From Erwinia mallotivora (GTDB lineage Bacteria; Pseudomonadota; Gammaproteobacteria; Enterobacterales; Enterobacteriaceae), in contig NZ_JFHN01000020.1 of the NCBI RefSeq assembly GCF_000590885.1, forward strand, positions 1-64,000: a stretch of DNA of 64,000 bases, given 5' to 3'. Made by a program: the position numbers and the translations under genes. The notes under the pieces were generated by a model. The model had not been told where the DNA came from. It made no database searches and was given only the letters and a program-made list of their open reading frames with translations. Of the stretch, positions 27,300 through 36,792 are shown in pieces; the stretch's first letter is position 1; each line of letters begins with the position of its first letter.

Positions 27300-30283
27300 T
27301 TCTTGTATACGCTCCCACTGTCAATCCAGTAATGGGTTAATCCTGATCCACCGCTGGCTAACGTATTCAGCCTGAGCCGCAGGTGTTGTAAAGGAACCAG
27401 CGTACCATCATCAAGGCTGGCCTCGGCAATTTCAAATCGTTCCGCACCGCTGGCGGCGGTGCTGACTATTGCCAGCCTGATTTTCAGCACCTTATCGCCT
27501 GCCACGCGGCGTGCCAGCTGCGGATCGGCAATCGACAGGCTGTAGAGTGGTGAGGCAGGCCAGCGGTCGTTATCCAGTTGTCTGAATCCCAGCGTCAGCG
27601 CTCCCCGAACCTGGAACCGCTGGCGGGAATCCAGGCTGAACTGGTTGTCGTCAAGATCGATATCGCTGTACCAGACGTTCTCACTGCTGAGCGAGCCGTT
27701 ACCGTCGAGCATCCCCAGATAGCGGATAGTGGAATAGGGTTGGAAATCACCGGCTTTAAACCAGAAGTTGGCCAGTCGCAGATCCAGCGACAGAAGACAG
27801 AGCATAGCGCCGACGGCCGCAGTGGATTTCGGATTTTCAATACGGCCCTGCTTATTAAAAGGATACCAGTCATTGGTGTGATAACCGTCCAGCGATAAAA
27901 TCCGACTGACCGGCAACGGTTGTAAATGGCGGAACAACGCCTGGATACCGGGAAAGCGTGAAGGGCGACCGGTCAGTAACAGCACGTCACAGTCATAGAC
28001 GGCGACCACCTCGGACATGGAGCGCAGACTTTGCGTAATGTTCATCTGTGGTGAGAGAAAAGCGCTGTGCAGCTTGCTCAGGCTGACGATCAACGGCACG
28101 CGCAGAATATCAAAGGATTCAGCGTCATTCGGCAGCTCCCGCTGGATCTCGCGGTTGAGATAATCAAGCAGCTTCGGCGTCGGTGCCTGCGGCAGTAGTT
28201 CAGCAAACAGCGCTTCAACTTCGGCATTCAGATCCAGCGGGTCAAAGCGCTCATAGGCTTCAAGAATAGCCTGCCCCAGTGGAATAAAGAGTTGCAGTGT
28301 CGCCTGCTGACGCAGGGTGGACTGACCGCCGAGGCGACCCTCAGCGCCGAACAGCCGGGTCATTACCGCTTCCGCATTGCCCGCGCCCGCCTGCTTAAGG
28401 GCAGCCTGCAACGCCGGCAACACATACAGCTGGATAACATCGAGCAGAATGTCGTCACCGGCCAGTTTGAAGCCTTCACGAAACAGCAGCCGGGGCATGA
28501 TTTTTACGTTGTTGCCCTGACCATCGTCCAGCCGGTACTGGGTAATGGCCAGATCGGTGGTGCCGCCGCCAATATCGATTGAGGCAATACGCAGCGTTTT
28601 CCCCGCCGGTTCATCTGCGGCGCGCGGGCGATCGGGACGCGCCATACTGCTGAAGAAGGCTTCTGCGCGTCCGCCAAAATTAACCTGCGTTTCATTGTAC
28701 AAATAGACCATCTGGCCACAGGTCGCTTCATCCCACTCCATCTGCACGTCTGGGACGGGCATCAGGCTTTTGGCTTTGTCCTGGTCGCTGGTGAAATCAT
28801 CATCAGCCGGGTGCCAGCCCATCGCTTTCCACACCAGTGCAATGGCTTCCTGCATCCGTCGCCGGAAAATCTCCCGTTCAGGTTTTGGCATCGCCGACGG
28901 CAAGATCAGAATAATGTTACGCAGCTGGCGCGGGGCGCTGCTGTGCAGCATCTTTTGCCGTTGAGCGGGGCTGTTCATCTGCATCAGCGCCTGGGCCAGC
29001 AGTTCCGAGAGCATAAAGCTCATCACCGCGCTGCGACTGTAGTGGGCAGAAAAAACCGGCAGCCTCTCTTCCAGCGGCTGGTTATACAGCGGCTGGCCTT
29101 CATCATCGACCAGGTTGGTCAGCGGCATGGCGGTGGCAATGGGTTCATCAGCTGCATTACCGGGCGTCCGGCTGAAGCGCCAGCCGGGGGTGAAGCTCTC
29201 TTCATCCCACAGATAGCGGCGCGGACTGGAGATCCCGGTAGCGCCTTCGGTTCCCAGACGTTGCAGCGCCAGCTGGCTGGCTTCGCGACCTACACGGGTG
29301 ATGGAAGGCCAGATAAAGGCATCGTCACGACCACTTTCCACTGAAAAGTTTTGTTTGCCAAAGCTTGCCTGGGCAAACTCAACCCGGCTTTCAAACAGTT
29401 CGTTATAGACGAGGTGGGGAGCACTCAGGTTACGCAGGTGCAGCTCATAGGTGTGCCTGAGACCATGATGATCATCGACATGGTCTTCAACCATAATGCC
29501 GCAGGTGTGCGAATTACCGACATCAAGAATCAAATCAACCGGAATGGCCGGGGAGGAAGGGTTAGCGGCGCTGATTTTCAGCTCGGGCAGCGACAGCTGA
29601 TGCCCCAGCATATGCAGAATGTTCAGATAGTGAGCCTGATATTCAAATTCGCGAAGAGCGGTACGAATATTGACCTGAGGACGCTGTTCAATCTCCGACG
29701 CCTGCTGACTGAAGACTTCACGCAGCCAGCCATCAACCCACGTATGGTCGAGAAATTCACCCAGCTCGTCACTGTGGTGAGCCAGCGCAAAGCTGACGCC
29801 GGATTGGGCATCGCTGCTGTTCAGCGCCAGTGACTCATCTTCACCTTCCGGCCAGACGCGGGTTTCGAATGCCAGGCAGACGCGGTGACTGTGACCGTTG
29901 GCATCAGGTTTATCCAGCGCAACGACCTGCACCCTGGCCCAGTTATCCGGTCCGCCGATAAAAGTACGCGGCGGATTAAAACGAAAGAAGGGCAGCGGTA
30001 ACCAGATACCGTTCAGCAGGGTCAGCGACTGTTCCAGAGAAAAGCTGGATTCAGGCTTAACCACTTCAGGAGTGCCACCGGTGGCAACCGGCAGCATGTA
30101 TTTACCACTCAGGGCGTTAAAATTCAGACGCAGCAGCGGGCCATTGGCGGTTTTACGGACAAACTTCCCCGGCAGGTCGGCATCCAGCTGCGGCGTCAGG
30201 GCAAAGTCCAGAAACTGAATACCACTGTTCTGAACAAGCGTCATATTCGGTTTAATATCAGCGATTGTCGCCAGCATCATCAT
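27296..30283 (-). CDS. srfB: SrfB-family putative virulence protein (actin/Hsp70-like ATPase fold)
   Basis: A 995-residue SrfB homologue. DLILDVGNSHTCGIM (about 256) and IASIDIGGGTTDLAI (about 570) look like the two phosphate-binding loops of the ASKHA (actin/Hsp70/hexokinase) superfamily, and LLLTGRPSRFPG resembles the adenosine motif. Three consecutive ATG codons stand at the start; the first overlaps the srfA stop. The pairing of a P-loop protein (SrfC), an ASKHA protein (SrfB) and a membrane-anchored SrfA suggests one complex (inference). Confidence 0.9.
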   Translation of the reverse strand: MMMLATIADIKPNMTLVQNSGIQFLDFALTPQLDADLPGKFVRKTANGPLLRLNFNALSGKYMLPVATGGTPEVVKPESSFSLEQSLTLLNGIWLPLPFFRFNPPRTFIGGPDNWARVQVVALDKPDANGHSHRVCLAFETRVWPEGEDESLALNSSDAQSGVSFALAHHSDELGEFLDHTWVDGWLREVFSQQASEIEQRPQVNIRTALREFEYQAHYLNILHMLGHQLSLPELKISAANPSSPAIPVDLILDVGNSHTCGIMVEDHVDDHHGLRHTYELHLRNLSAPHLVYNELFESRVEFAQASFGKQNFSVESGRDDAFIWPSITRVGREASQLALQRLGTEGATGISSPRRYLWDEESFTPGWRFSRTPGNAADEPIATAMPLTNLVDDEGQPLYNQPLEERLPVFSAHYSRSAVMSFMLSELLAQALMQMNSPAQRQKMLHSSAPRQLRNIILILPSAMPKPEREIFRRRMQEAIALVWKAMGWHPADDDFTSDQDKAKSLMPVPDVQMEWDEATCGQMVYLYNETQVNFGGRAEAFFSSMARPDRPRAADEPAGKTLRIASIDIGGGTTDLAITQYRLDDGQGNNVKIMPRLLFREGFKLAGDDILLDVIQLYVLPALQAALKQAGAGNAEAVMTRLFGAEGRLGGQSTLRQQATLQLFIPLGQAILEAYERFDPLDLNAEVEALFAELLPQAPTPKLLDYLNREIQRELPNDAESFDILRVPLIVSLSKLHSAFLSPQMNITQSLRSMSEVVAVYDCDVLLLTGRPSRFPGIQALFRHLQPLPVSRILSLDGYHTNDWYPFNKQGRIENPKSTAAVGAMLCLLSLDLRLANFWFKAGDFQPYSTIRYLGMLDGNGSLSSENVWYSDIDLDDNQFSLDSRQRFQVRGALTLGFRQLDNDRWPASPLYSLSIADPQLARRVAGDKVLKIRLAIVSTAASGAERFEIAEASLDDGTLVPLQHLRLRLNTLASGGSGLTHYWIDSGSVYKK

Positions 30284-31692
30284 TTACTCTCGCGCTTCAT
30301 CGTCATCGGTAATACCGTACCAGCGTCATACTGGCCGCTACATTCGGCTGCGCCGTTGGCCCCTTGTTTACAGGTCAGATCGGGCATCTGATAACGCGAT
30401 CCATCGCTGCATTTCGCTTTGGTGCGACTGTTAATGACCAGATTGCCTGACTTCATCAGCCCGGCATAAACGTCAACTTTGCAGATTATGCCGTCACCCT
30501 GAGTCATCCTGGCGATACCTTTGCCGTTCTTCAGCTGATAGCGCAGGCTGGGTGGCTTACCGGTCAGTGGATTTTTACCGCCAACCACCACCCGCCAGTT
30601 ACCGTTCAGGAAACGGGTGGATCCCAGTTTCACTGCGTCACCGGGTAATATCAGATCATCTTTTGCCGGTGCAGCAGCAGCGGTTTCCTCACCCGCACTG
30701 GCGGCCGGTTGTACCGGCTGTGGCGCTGTATTGTCAGGGCTCTGCTGTGCAGTGGCTGCCACACTGGCAGGGGTGACCGGTAACGCGATGTGCTTCGTGG
30801 TGTCAGGCACTGCCGGTTGGGCTGGCTGACTGGCGACGACGGCCGGTGCTGTCGGGGCTGCCAGCGTTTGAGGCTGCGCCGATGTTTTATCAGCGTGCGC
30901 CTGAGACGGTGAGCTGACCTCAGCCGGGGCAGAGAAATACCCCTTCAGCTGGACGCCAAAGGCAATCAATAGTGCGGCGGCCGGTAACATCCAGCCATAG
31001 CGAAGCAGCGGACGGGATGTTGCTGGCATCACGACTTTTTGTACAACCGGAGCGGTTTCTGGTGCCGGCATCGCCTGCTCAGCTTCAGGCTGGGGTTGCG
31101 TCTCCTCCACCACGGTCACCGTAACAGGTTCGGGGAGCGGCGGCGCCACAGCAGGCGGAGGCGGGACCGCAACGGCCAGTTTAGAGAGGCTCAACGGTGG
31201 ATGGTCTTCTTCCACTTTACGCAGACAATCCAGCGAGTCCTGGCGGGATTTTTTATCCAGGCTGACGAAGCCCCAGAAGGTTAAAACCGGCTTGCCGTCC
31301 ACCAGATAAACAAAGTTCTGGTCCGGAAACTGCAAGGCTTTTGCCAGCAGGGCTCCAAATAACTTCTGATTACTTTTTTCCGACTGCTGTGCCCGCTGAC
31401 ACATCTCTGCCACCACCTGCTGGCAGGCGACCAGCTGATTGAGGGCATGGTTGCGGGCACTGTCGCTGGCCGCAGCCCAGGAAGTAACTTTACCGCCAAT
31501 GGGCGCATACCAGTCCAGGCGGTTTCCGGCGTCATCAGGTTGAGGGATAGCAAGGCAGTCAGCAATATGTTGCTGTTTCCTCAGGCGCAGTGTCTCGCGC
31601 AATTGCAGGGCCGACAGGTAAATAGGCTGCCCGTTTTCTCCAAGGGGCAGAACCGCATCCAGACTTCCGCTGCGTAAAAATAATTTAGCCAC
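30280..31692 (-). CDS. srfA: SrfA-family putative virulence protein, single-pass membrane protein
   Basis: A 470-residue protein. A cytoplasmic N-terminal domain (about 1-165) is followed by a Pro/Val-rich linker, one membrane helix (about 230-250, WMLPAAALLIAFGV) and an Ala/Gln/Pro-rich stretch. The C-terminal domain (about 345-470) has four Cys, probably periplasmic. It starts at GTG. It is the first gene of srfABC, so the operon promoter lies in the gap to the chemoreceptor gene. Confidence 0.87.
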   Translation of the reverse strand: MAKLFLRSGSLDAVLPLGENGQPIYLSALQLRETLRLRKQQHIADCLAIPQPDDAGNRLDWYAPIGGKVTSWAAASDSARNHALNQLVACQQVVAEMCQRAQQSEKSNQKLFGALLAKALQFPDQNFVYLVDGKPVLTFWGFVSLDKKSRQDSLDCLRKVEEDHPPLSLSKLAVAVPPPPAVAPPLPEPVTVTVVEETQPQPEAEQAMPAPETAPVVQKVVMPATSRPLLRYGWMLPAAALLIAFGVQLKGYFSAPAEVSSPSQAHADKTSAQPQTLAAPTAPAVVASQPAQPAVPDTTKHIALPVTPASVAATAQQSPDNTAPQPVQPAASAGEETAAAAPAKDDLILPGDAVKLGSTRFLNGNWRVVVGGKNPLTGKPPSLRYQLKNGKGIARMTQGDGIICKVDVYAGLMKSGNLVINSRTKAKCSDGSRYQMPDLTCKQGANGAAECSGQYDAGTVLPMTMKRESK

Positions 31693-32102
31693 GCAAAAAG
31701 GACCTTTTGTCAGATGTCAGGGGTGCTTAAAACGATCTGAAGCGAATTTATTTATACTGTAGTCCAGTGGACTTAAATCAAATGACGAAATAAGGGGCTA
31801 AACTGGTGATTGCTTTCGCAATCGGATGACAAAAAATCTCCTGTAATATCAACAGAAGGCGGCTGACAGCTACCCGCCCGCCTGCTTCAGCTCTGATTAC
31901 TCTGAACGGATTAACGCCGGATTGCCTGAAATAACTTAATCTTATGAAATAAAAGTTTTTTTCACCCTCATTACGCAGCAGATTACTGGCTGCAAAGGGC
32001 GGTATCCCGTGGTTTTAGTGAAAAAATAATCATAATTTTTTCTCCATGCCTGCCGATAATCTGCATCGTGCGAACATAAAAACATAACAGTAAGGTTACG
32101 AT
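31693..32102. other. Divergent promoter region of srfABC and the chemoreceptor gene
   Basis: No gene is seen. An odd palindrome AGTCCAGTGGACT (31761-31773) sits about 70 bases upstream of srfA and could be an operator. No hrp box is present, so srfABC does not appear to share the HrpL control of its neighbour. Confidence 0.45.
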
Positions 32103-33449
32103 ATGCGCATTTTCAATCGGTCAGGTTTCTTCAAGAGATTTTTCAGATCCAACACACTCTGTCGTACCACACAGAGTTCTATTCACAGTGCCATGGCAAT
32201 AATGGAACTGACGCCTGAGGGCGTCGTGCTCAATGCCAATGCCCTTTTTTTGCAAAAAATGGGTTATCAGCTGGATGAGATTGTCGGGCAGCATCATCGT
32301 ATCTTCTGTCCGGAGCAGGTGCTTGCCTCGCCCGAATATACCCGATTCTGGCAGCGTCTGGCCCGTGGTGAAAGTTTCAGTGATAAATTTTTACGTCTGA
32401 CCAAAGAAGGTAAAAAAATCTGGTTTGAAGCGAATTATGTCCCGATACGCAATCACAATGGCAAAGTCATTAAGATCGTTGGACTGGCTTCTGATATCAC
32501 CGCGCGCACGCTTGCCGCACAGCAACAGAAAGGGATGACCAATGCCATTGACCGTTCCATGGCGGTGATAGCATTTAATCTCAATGGCGAAGTATTACGT
32601 GTTAATGATAATTTTCTGAAAACCACCGGCTACCGGATTGAAGAAGTGCTGGGAAAACATCATCGTATGTTTTGTTCGCCGGAAGTTTACAACAGCACTG
32701 AGTATCATCAGTTCTGGCAAAAGCTGCGGCACGGAGACTTTGTTTCCGGTCAGTTTGAGCGTGTTGACAGCAGGGGCAACACCATCTGGCTGCGGGCAAC
32801 CTACAATCCGGTCTTTGATGAGAACGGCCAGCTGTATGAAGTGGTGAAATTTGCCACCGATGTGACCACCCAGGTGGTTAAGAACCGGCAGGAGCGCGAG
32901 GCGGCAGAACATGCCTATAAAGCCGCGCTTGAGACCAGCCAGAATACCCGGGTGGGTGTGGGCGTGATAGGGAACAGCGTCAGCAAGATGAATGAAATCG
33001 CCGTTGAGCTGCGTAATGTCTCTGCCGGAATTAATGACCTCAGTTCACAATCGGCGCAGATTGGTCAGATAGTTGAAACGATTAAAAGGATCGCTAATCA
33101 GACGAATTTGCTGGCGTTAAACGCTGCGGTAGAAGCGGCACGCGCCGGTACGCATGGCCGCAGCTTTGCGGTTGTGGCTAATGAAGTAAGAAGTCTGGCG
33201 GCGAATATCAATACGGCCTCGCAGGAGATCTCTGAAGTGGTTGAGCATAACCAGCAACTGGCTGCGCTGGCACAGAAAAATATCTCTGCCAATCTTTCAC
33301 GTGCAGATCAGGGCGTGTCGCTGGTTCGGGAAGCTGGAAGTGTGATCATGGATATTCAGAATAACTCCGCGCAGGTGGTGGAGGCTATTGGTCATGTGAC
33401 TGAGCATCTGGTGGCTGAGAATATTATTCCGACCAGGACACTCGCTTAA
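32103..33449 (+). CDS. Soluble methyl-accepting chemotaxis protein with two PAS domains
   Basis: 448 residues without a membrane segment. There are two tandem PAS domains (about 30-135 and 145-258), each with G-Y-x-x-x-E-(I/V)-x-G-x-H-H-R-x-F and a following PAC element. A compact MCP signalling domain (about 280-440) carries the conserved tip [20 protein letters not shown] and FAVVANEVR. The overall form resembles BdlA/Aer-like soluble receptors that sense redox state or a bound cofactor, with heme or flavin as possible ligands. The signalling helices are short and no C-terminal CheR-binding pentapeptide is present. It is monocistronic. Confidence 0.9.
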   Translation: MRIFNRSGFFKRFFRSNTLCRTTQSSIHSAMAIMELTPEGVVLNANALFLQKMGYQLDEIVGQHHRIFCPEQVLASPEYTRFWQRLARGESFSDKFLRLTKEGKKIWFEANYVPIRNHNGKVIKIVGLASDITARTLAAQQQKGMTNAIDRSMAVIAFNLNGEVLRVNDNFLKTTGYRIEEVLGKHHRMFCSPEVYNSTEYHQFWQKLRHGDFVSGQFERVDSRGNTIWLRATYNPVFDENGQLYEVVKFATDVTTQVVKNRQEREAAEHAYKAALETSQNTRVGVGVIGNSVSKMNEIAVELRNVSAGINDLSSQSAQIGQIVETIKRIANQTNLLALNAAVEAARAGTHGRSFAVVANEVRSLAANINTASQEISEVVEHNQQLAALAQKNISANLSRADQGVSLVREAGSVIMDIQNNSAQVVEAIGHVTEHLVAENIIPTRTLA

Positions 33450-33555
33450 TTACACTTTGCAACATTTCAACCGATCGATGCCTCGTCAGGTTAACAGGGG
33501 GAAGAGGGGAGTTTGCTACACTCTTTCAGGACTGTTAAACAGAATGAGGTAAAGG

Positions 33556-34572
33556 ATGAAAATTAAAAGCTACGCCGCTATGCAACCAGGTCAGGCTCTG
33601 GAACTGTATGAATATGAAGCCGCAGAGCTGGCAGCAGAAGAAGTTGAGGTTGAAGTTGAGTATTGCGGCGTCTGCCATTCTGACCTGTCGATGATTGATA
33701 ACGAGTGGGGAATTTCTCAGTATCCCACCATTGCCGGACATGAGGTGATTGGTCGCGTTGCTTCACTGGGTTCAGCGGCGCAAAACAAAGGGCTGTCAGT
33801 AGGCCAACGCGTGGGTATCGGCTGGATGGCAAAAAGCTGCCAACACTGTGATCCCTGCATCAACGGTGAACAGGTCAACTGTGAAAACGGCGCTATTCCC
33901 ACCATTCTTAACCATGGCGGTTTCGCGCAGAAACTGCGTGCCGACTGGCAATGGGTGATCCCACTCCCGGAAAAACTGGATGCTGCGACGGCCGGTCCGC
34001 TGCTGTGTGGCGGCATTACGGTATTTAAACCCCTGCTGATGAGTAACATTACCGCGACCAGCCGTGTTGGCGTTATTGGCATCGGCGGCCTTGGTCATAT
34101 TGCGATAAAAGTATTGCGCGCAATGGGTGCTGAGGTCGTGGCATTCAGCTCCACGCCTGATAAAAAGCAATCCATTCTTGATATGGGCGCTGATGAAGTC
34201 GTCAACAGCCGCGACCCGGAAGCATTGAAAAAGCTGGCAGGGCGCTTTGATTTGATCCTGAGCACCGTCGCCGTTGATCTTGACTGGAAACCTTATTTCG
34301 ACGCACTGGCGCCGAAGGGCAAGTTTCACACCGTCGGTGCAGTCATGAAGCCATTCCAGGTGTCCGCCTTTGACCTGATTATGGGTGACAAAGCCGTCAC
34401 GGGGTCATCAACCGGCTCGCCGGGGCAACTGCGCACACTGCTGAAACTGGCATCTCGCGCAGATATTGCACCCCGGGTGGAATATTTCCCGATGTCCCGC
34501 ATCAATGATGCTCTGGAGCATGTCCGTGCGGGTAAAGCTAATTACCGTGTGGTTCTGAAAGCGGACTTCTGA
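33556..34572 (+). CDS. ahr: NADPH-dependent aldehyde reductase Ahr (zinc alcohol dehydrogenase)
   Basis: A 338-residue zinc-dependent medium-chain dehydrogenase that aligns throughout with E. coli Ahr (YjgB). Catalytic zinc ligands are Cys37 (YCGVCHSD) and His62 (AGHE). The structural zinc site is [15 protein letters not shown], the Rossmann motif GIGGLGHIA, and the C-terminus [11 protein letters not shown]. It reduces a broad range of aldehydes. AAAGG precedes the ATG. A diverged copy of its last 24 codons lies 1.4 kb downstream. Confidence 0.94.
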   Translation: MKIKSYAAMQPGQALELYEYEAAELAAEEVEVEVEYCGVCHSDLSMIDNEWGISQYPTIAGHEVIGRVASLGSAAQNKGLSVGQRVGIGWMAKSCQHCDPCINGEQVNCENGAIPTILNHGGFAQKLRADWQWVIPLPEKLDAATAGPLLCGGITVFKPLLMSNITATSRVGVIGIGGLGHIAIKVLRAMGAEVVAFSSTPDKKQSILDMGADEVVNSRDPEALKKLAGRFDLILSTVAVDLDWKPYFDALAPKGKFHTVGAVMKPFQVSAFDLIMGDKAVTGSSTGSPGQLRTLLKLASRADIAPRVEYFPMSRINDALEHVRAGKANYRVVLKADF

Positions 34573-34606
34573 ATATCATTCAGGGTTAATATTTGAAATA
34601 GTGATC

Positions 34607-34631
34607 ATGTCCGGCGGTTAATGCCGGGCAT
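34607..34631 (+). terminator. Terminator-like hairpin after ahr
   Basis: ATGTCCGGC (34607-34615) pairs with GCCGGGCAT (34623-34631), with one G-T wobble and a 7-base loop, 35 bases after the ahr stop. Confidence 0.5.
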
Positions 34632-34814
34632 ATCATAGGCTATGTTTTAAGCAAAACGGAAATATCATCCATCCTGAAAAATCTTATTAACGCATCGTTT
34701 ATAATCATTTATCACTATTTTCCTCGTTTAATTAAGAGACATAAAGTTGTTTTTTGAAAGATTGAAAAAAACACGCTGATATACTCTCAATATATTTCTA
34801 ATTTTGAGGTATCT

Positions 34815-35420
34815 ATGGGTATCAGCATCAAAGATCGTTGCGCAGTAATTTTCGCTGCCATTACAGGTGGTAATATTTCTGCTAAAACAGCATCAAATTT
34901 AATAAATGAAATTAAAAATGTAAAAAACGTCCCGGAGAGTATTGTTAAGGCACTGAATAAAAAAAACGCAAAACACCCTGAGTTACATTTAAATGTTGAA
35001 CAGGCTATCGCTTATGTAGGTAAAGCAAAGGCAGAGTTGGGTAATGGTATCAGAACTCAGGAGTTATTATTAGAAAAGCAGGCTCATATAAAGGAGAATC
35101 ATTTTGAAAATGTTGGGAAACTGGCAAATGAGTTAAGTCGTTTAAATAATAACTGGATTGTTAAAGCGAAAACCGGCATTGAGTTGCAAGAAAAATATAA
35201 AATCAATTTCGCAACAAATGGAAAAATATACGATAAAATAAGAGGCCTGGAATATAAACTGGAAAAAGAAAAAATAAATTTACTCACAATTTCAGGTAAA
35301 AAAAATAAATATACCTCAGAACTAAGTGAAAGATGCGGTGATAAAAAGTTAGTCGAAAATATGGTCAGAGAAAAATTCGTAAATAGTGAAGAAACGAGTA
35401 AAAAAAAATTTCGGATTTAG
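34815..35420 (+). CDS. AT-rich coiled-coil protein, 5' part (frame breaks at an A9 run)
   Basis: I do not recognise the family. It has 201 residues before the frame stops at 35418-35420. The N-terminal 75 residues are globular (MGISIKDRCAVIFAAITGGN); the rest is Lys/Glu-rich and probably coiled coil. GAGGT lies 6 bases before the ATG. Base composition is far more AT-rich than the flanking core genes, indicating transfer. The run of nine A at 35400-35408 encodes KKK and is followed shortly by a stop. A -1 shift there continues smoothly into the next open frame, so this and 35480-35971 are probably one gene of about 385 codons. Confidence 0.6.
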   Translation: MGISIKDRCAVIFAAITGGNISAKTASNLINEIKNVKNVPESIVKALNKKNAKHPELHLNVEQAIAYVGKAKAELGNGIRTQELLLEKQAHIKENHFENVGKLANELSRLNNNWIVKAKTGIELQEKYKINFATNGKIYDKIRGLEYKLEKEKINLLTISGKKNKYTSELSERCGDKKLVENMVREKFVNSEETSKKKFRI

Positions 35421-35479
35421 AAAATAAAATTTCAAGAGGATATGGTCTTATTCTTGAAAATAAAAAAAACATAGCCAGG

Positions 35480-35971
35480 GTGATTATTGATGTGACCAGA
35501 AGGTATAAAAATGAATTACCAAAAGAGAGTCAGCGCAGCCTGGAAAAATATGATTTAATGGTAAGTGATTATCAATCATCTTTCGGCATAATTGAAAAAA
35601 TAGAAAAAAACATAAAAATTCTTGCAGAAAATAAAAAGAGTGTCGAGGATTACGCTGAAAAATTAGAGCATCTTAAGGATATGATGGTCACTGCTGAATT
35701 GATTAAAGAAAATAACCTGCTGTTAAAGAACACTAAAGATCAGCAAGACAGAATGGCTGATTCCGTGACTCAGACAATACTTGAAAATAAAAAAATATCA
35801 GCAGTAAAAGATGCCGTGATCTCAGGCAGTGCTTCTTTAAATAGCCCCAAAAATGCATCACAAATTGATACTATCCACTTACCGGATGTTCCTGACGACA
35901 AGCCAGAGATAAACAATCAGATAAACAAAAACACTTTCATCAGAGCGAAGAGGGTCGTTGTTGCGGGTTGA
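35480..35971 (+). CDS. AT-rich coiled-coil protein, 3' part
   Basis: This continues the preceding gene in the -1 frame. The frame is open from the A9 run (reading ISDLENKISRGYG...), so the GTG at 35480 is only a nominal start and no ribosome-binding site is evident. Residues are Lys/Glu/Asn-rich with heptad-like spacing (about 20-110). The tail has a Pro-rich HLPDVPDDKPE and ends at a TGA that overlaps the ahr-like remnant. No signal peptide. Function unknown. Confidence 0.5.
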   Translation: MIIDVTRRYKNELPKESQRSLEKYDLMVSDYQSSFGIIEKIEKNIKILAENKKSVEDYAEKLEHLKDMMVTAELIKENNLLLKNTKDQQDRMADSVTQTILENKKISAVKDAVISGSASLNSPKNASQIDTIHLPDVPDDKPEINNQINKNTFIRAKRVVVAG

Positions 35972-36044
35972 GGTGCAAGATGCACTGGAGCATGTCCATA
36001 TGGATAAAGCAAGTTACCCTGTGATCCTGAAAGCACACTTCTGA
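35964..36044 (+). pseudogene. Diverged remnant of an ahr 3' end
   Basis: In frame it reads RVEVQ then DALEHVHMDKASYPVILKAHF and a stop. The intact ahr ends [21 protein letters not shown]. The last 66 bases share 54 positions by my count, and relative to ahr about seven codons are deleted after RVE. It lies on the same strand and immediately follows the AT-rich coiled-coil gene, so that gene is bracketed by two ahr 3' ends. Confidence 0.75.
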
Positions 36045-36392
36045 GCTAGCTTTTAAGCTGGCTAAAAAGAATGAGCTGGAATTTGGAGGCTGATACGGCA
36101 TCAGTAGTGATGTTCTGGTCAGCGATGGGCCGTTTACCTTTTCAGGTACGCGGCCTTAAAACCCGTAAAACAGAGAACTGATTTCAATCATCTACGTTTC
36201 ATCACTTCAGAAAGCGCTTTCAGATGCCATCAGAGAACAGCGGAATGAACCGCGAATAAGTCATCGTTTTCACGTAGCGCCACCATGGTGCGCATAATGT
36301 ATATTATGTTAAATTAACTATGATGATAAATAACTTCATATTCCAGCATCGATTCCCAGCAAATCAACATGTTCCTCCCTCTGTTATTGGGA

Positions 36393-36617
36393 TCAGCTAT
36401 TGGGATCAGCGGCCCGGCCCTTCAGGGAATCTATAACAGAGCTGAAACCCACAAAAATGAATTTGTAGGTCATTTCTGTATCCAGGGTCAGCCGCGACGA
36501 ATTCATCAGACGCAAGATCTCTTTCTGTAAGGAAGCTAATCCCCTGTCCTGACTATGTCCATTTTTGTACTCTTTCACGGAATCATAGTGACAATCTTCA
36601 GCGCCAAATGCTGCCAA
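36393..36617 (-). CDS. Small hypothetical protein or gene fragment
   Basis: A 74-codon frame from a TTG, just after an in-frame stop, encoding AAFGAEDCHYDSVKEYKNGH...LTLDTEMTYKFIFVGFSSVIDSL. The composition looks protein-like, but there is no good start or ribosome-binding site, so it is more likely the tail of a lost gene than an intact one. Family not recognised. Confidence 0.3.
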   Translation of the reverse strand: MAAFGAEDCHYDSVKEYKNGHSQDRGLASLQKEILRLMNSSRLTLDTEMTYKFIFVGFSSVIDSLKGRAADPNS

Positions 36618-36754
36618 CTCGATGCCAGACTAACTGTCGGTTTACACACTTTTTTCAGATAGCATCTGGACTGCATTAATCCAACATGCCAGGTCACTTT
36701 AAATAAGGAAGCGGTCTGGTAGACCTTTCTTCGCTTTAATATGATCAGTGAACC

Positions 36755-36773
36755 AGCCAGTTACTGACTGGCT
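36755..36773 (-). terminator. Hairpin downstream of the lipoprotein gene
   Basis: AGCCAGT (36755-36761) pairs with ACTGGCT (36767-36773), 20 bases past the stop of the leftward T6SS cassette. No U tract. Confidence 0.4.
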
Positions 36774-36792
36774 TTACTCTTAGCTGGTCGTT

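Larger units (their letters stand above)
36045..36792. other. Accessory region with broken coding fragments
   Basis: Apart from the leftward fragment at 36393-36617, I see no supported gene. The sequence has intermediate AT content and several short interrupted frames, consistent with decayed inserted DNA between the ahr remnant and the T6SS cassette. Confidence 0.4.
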
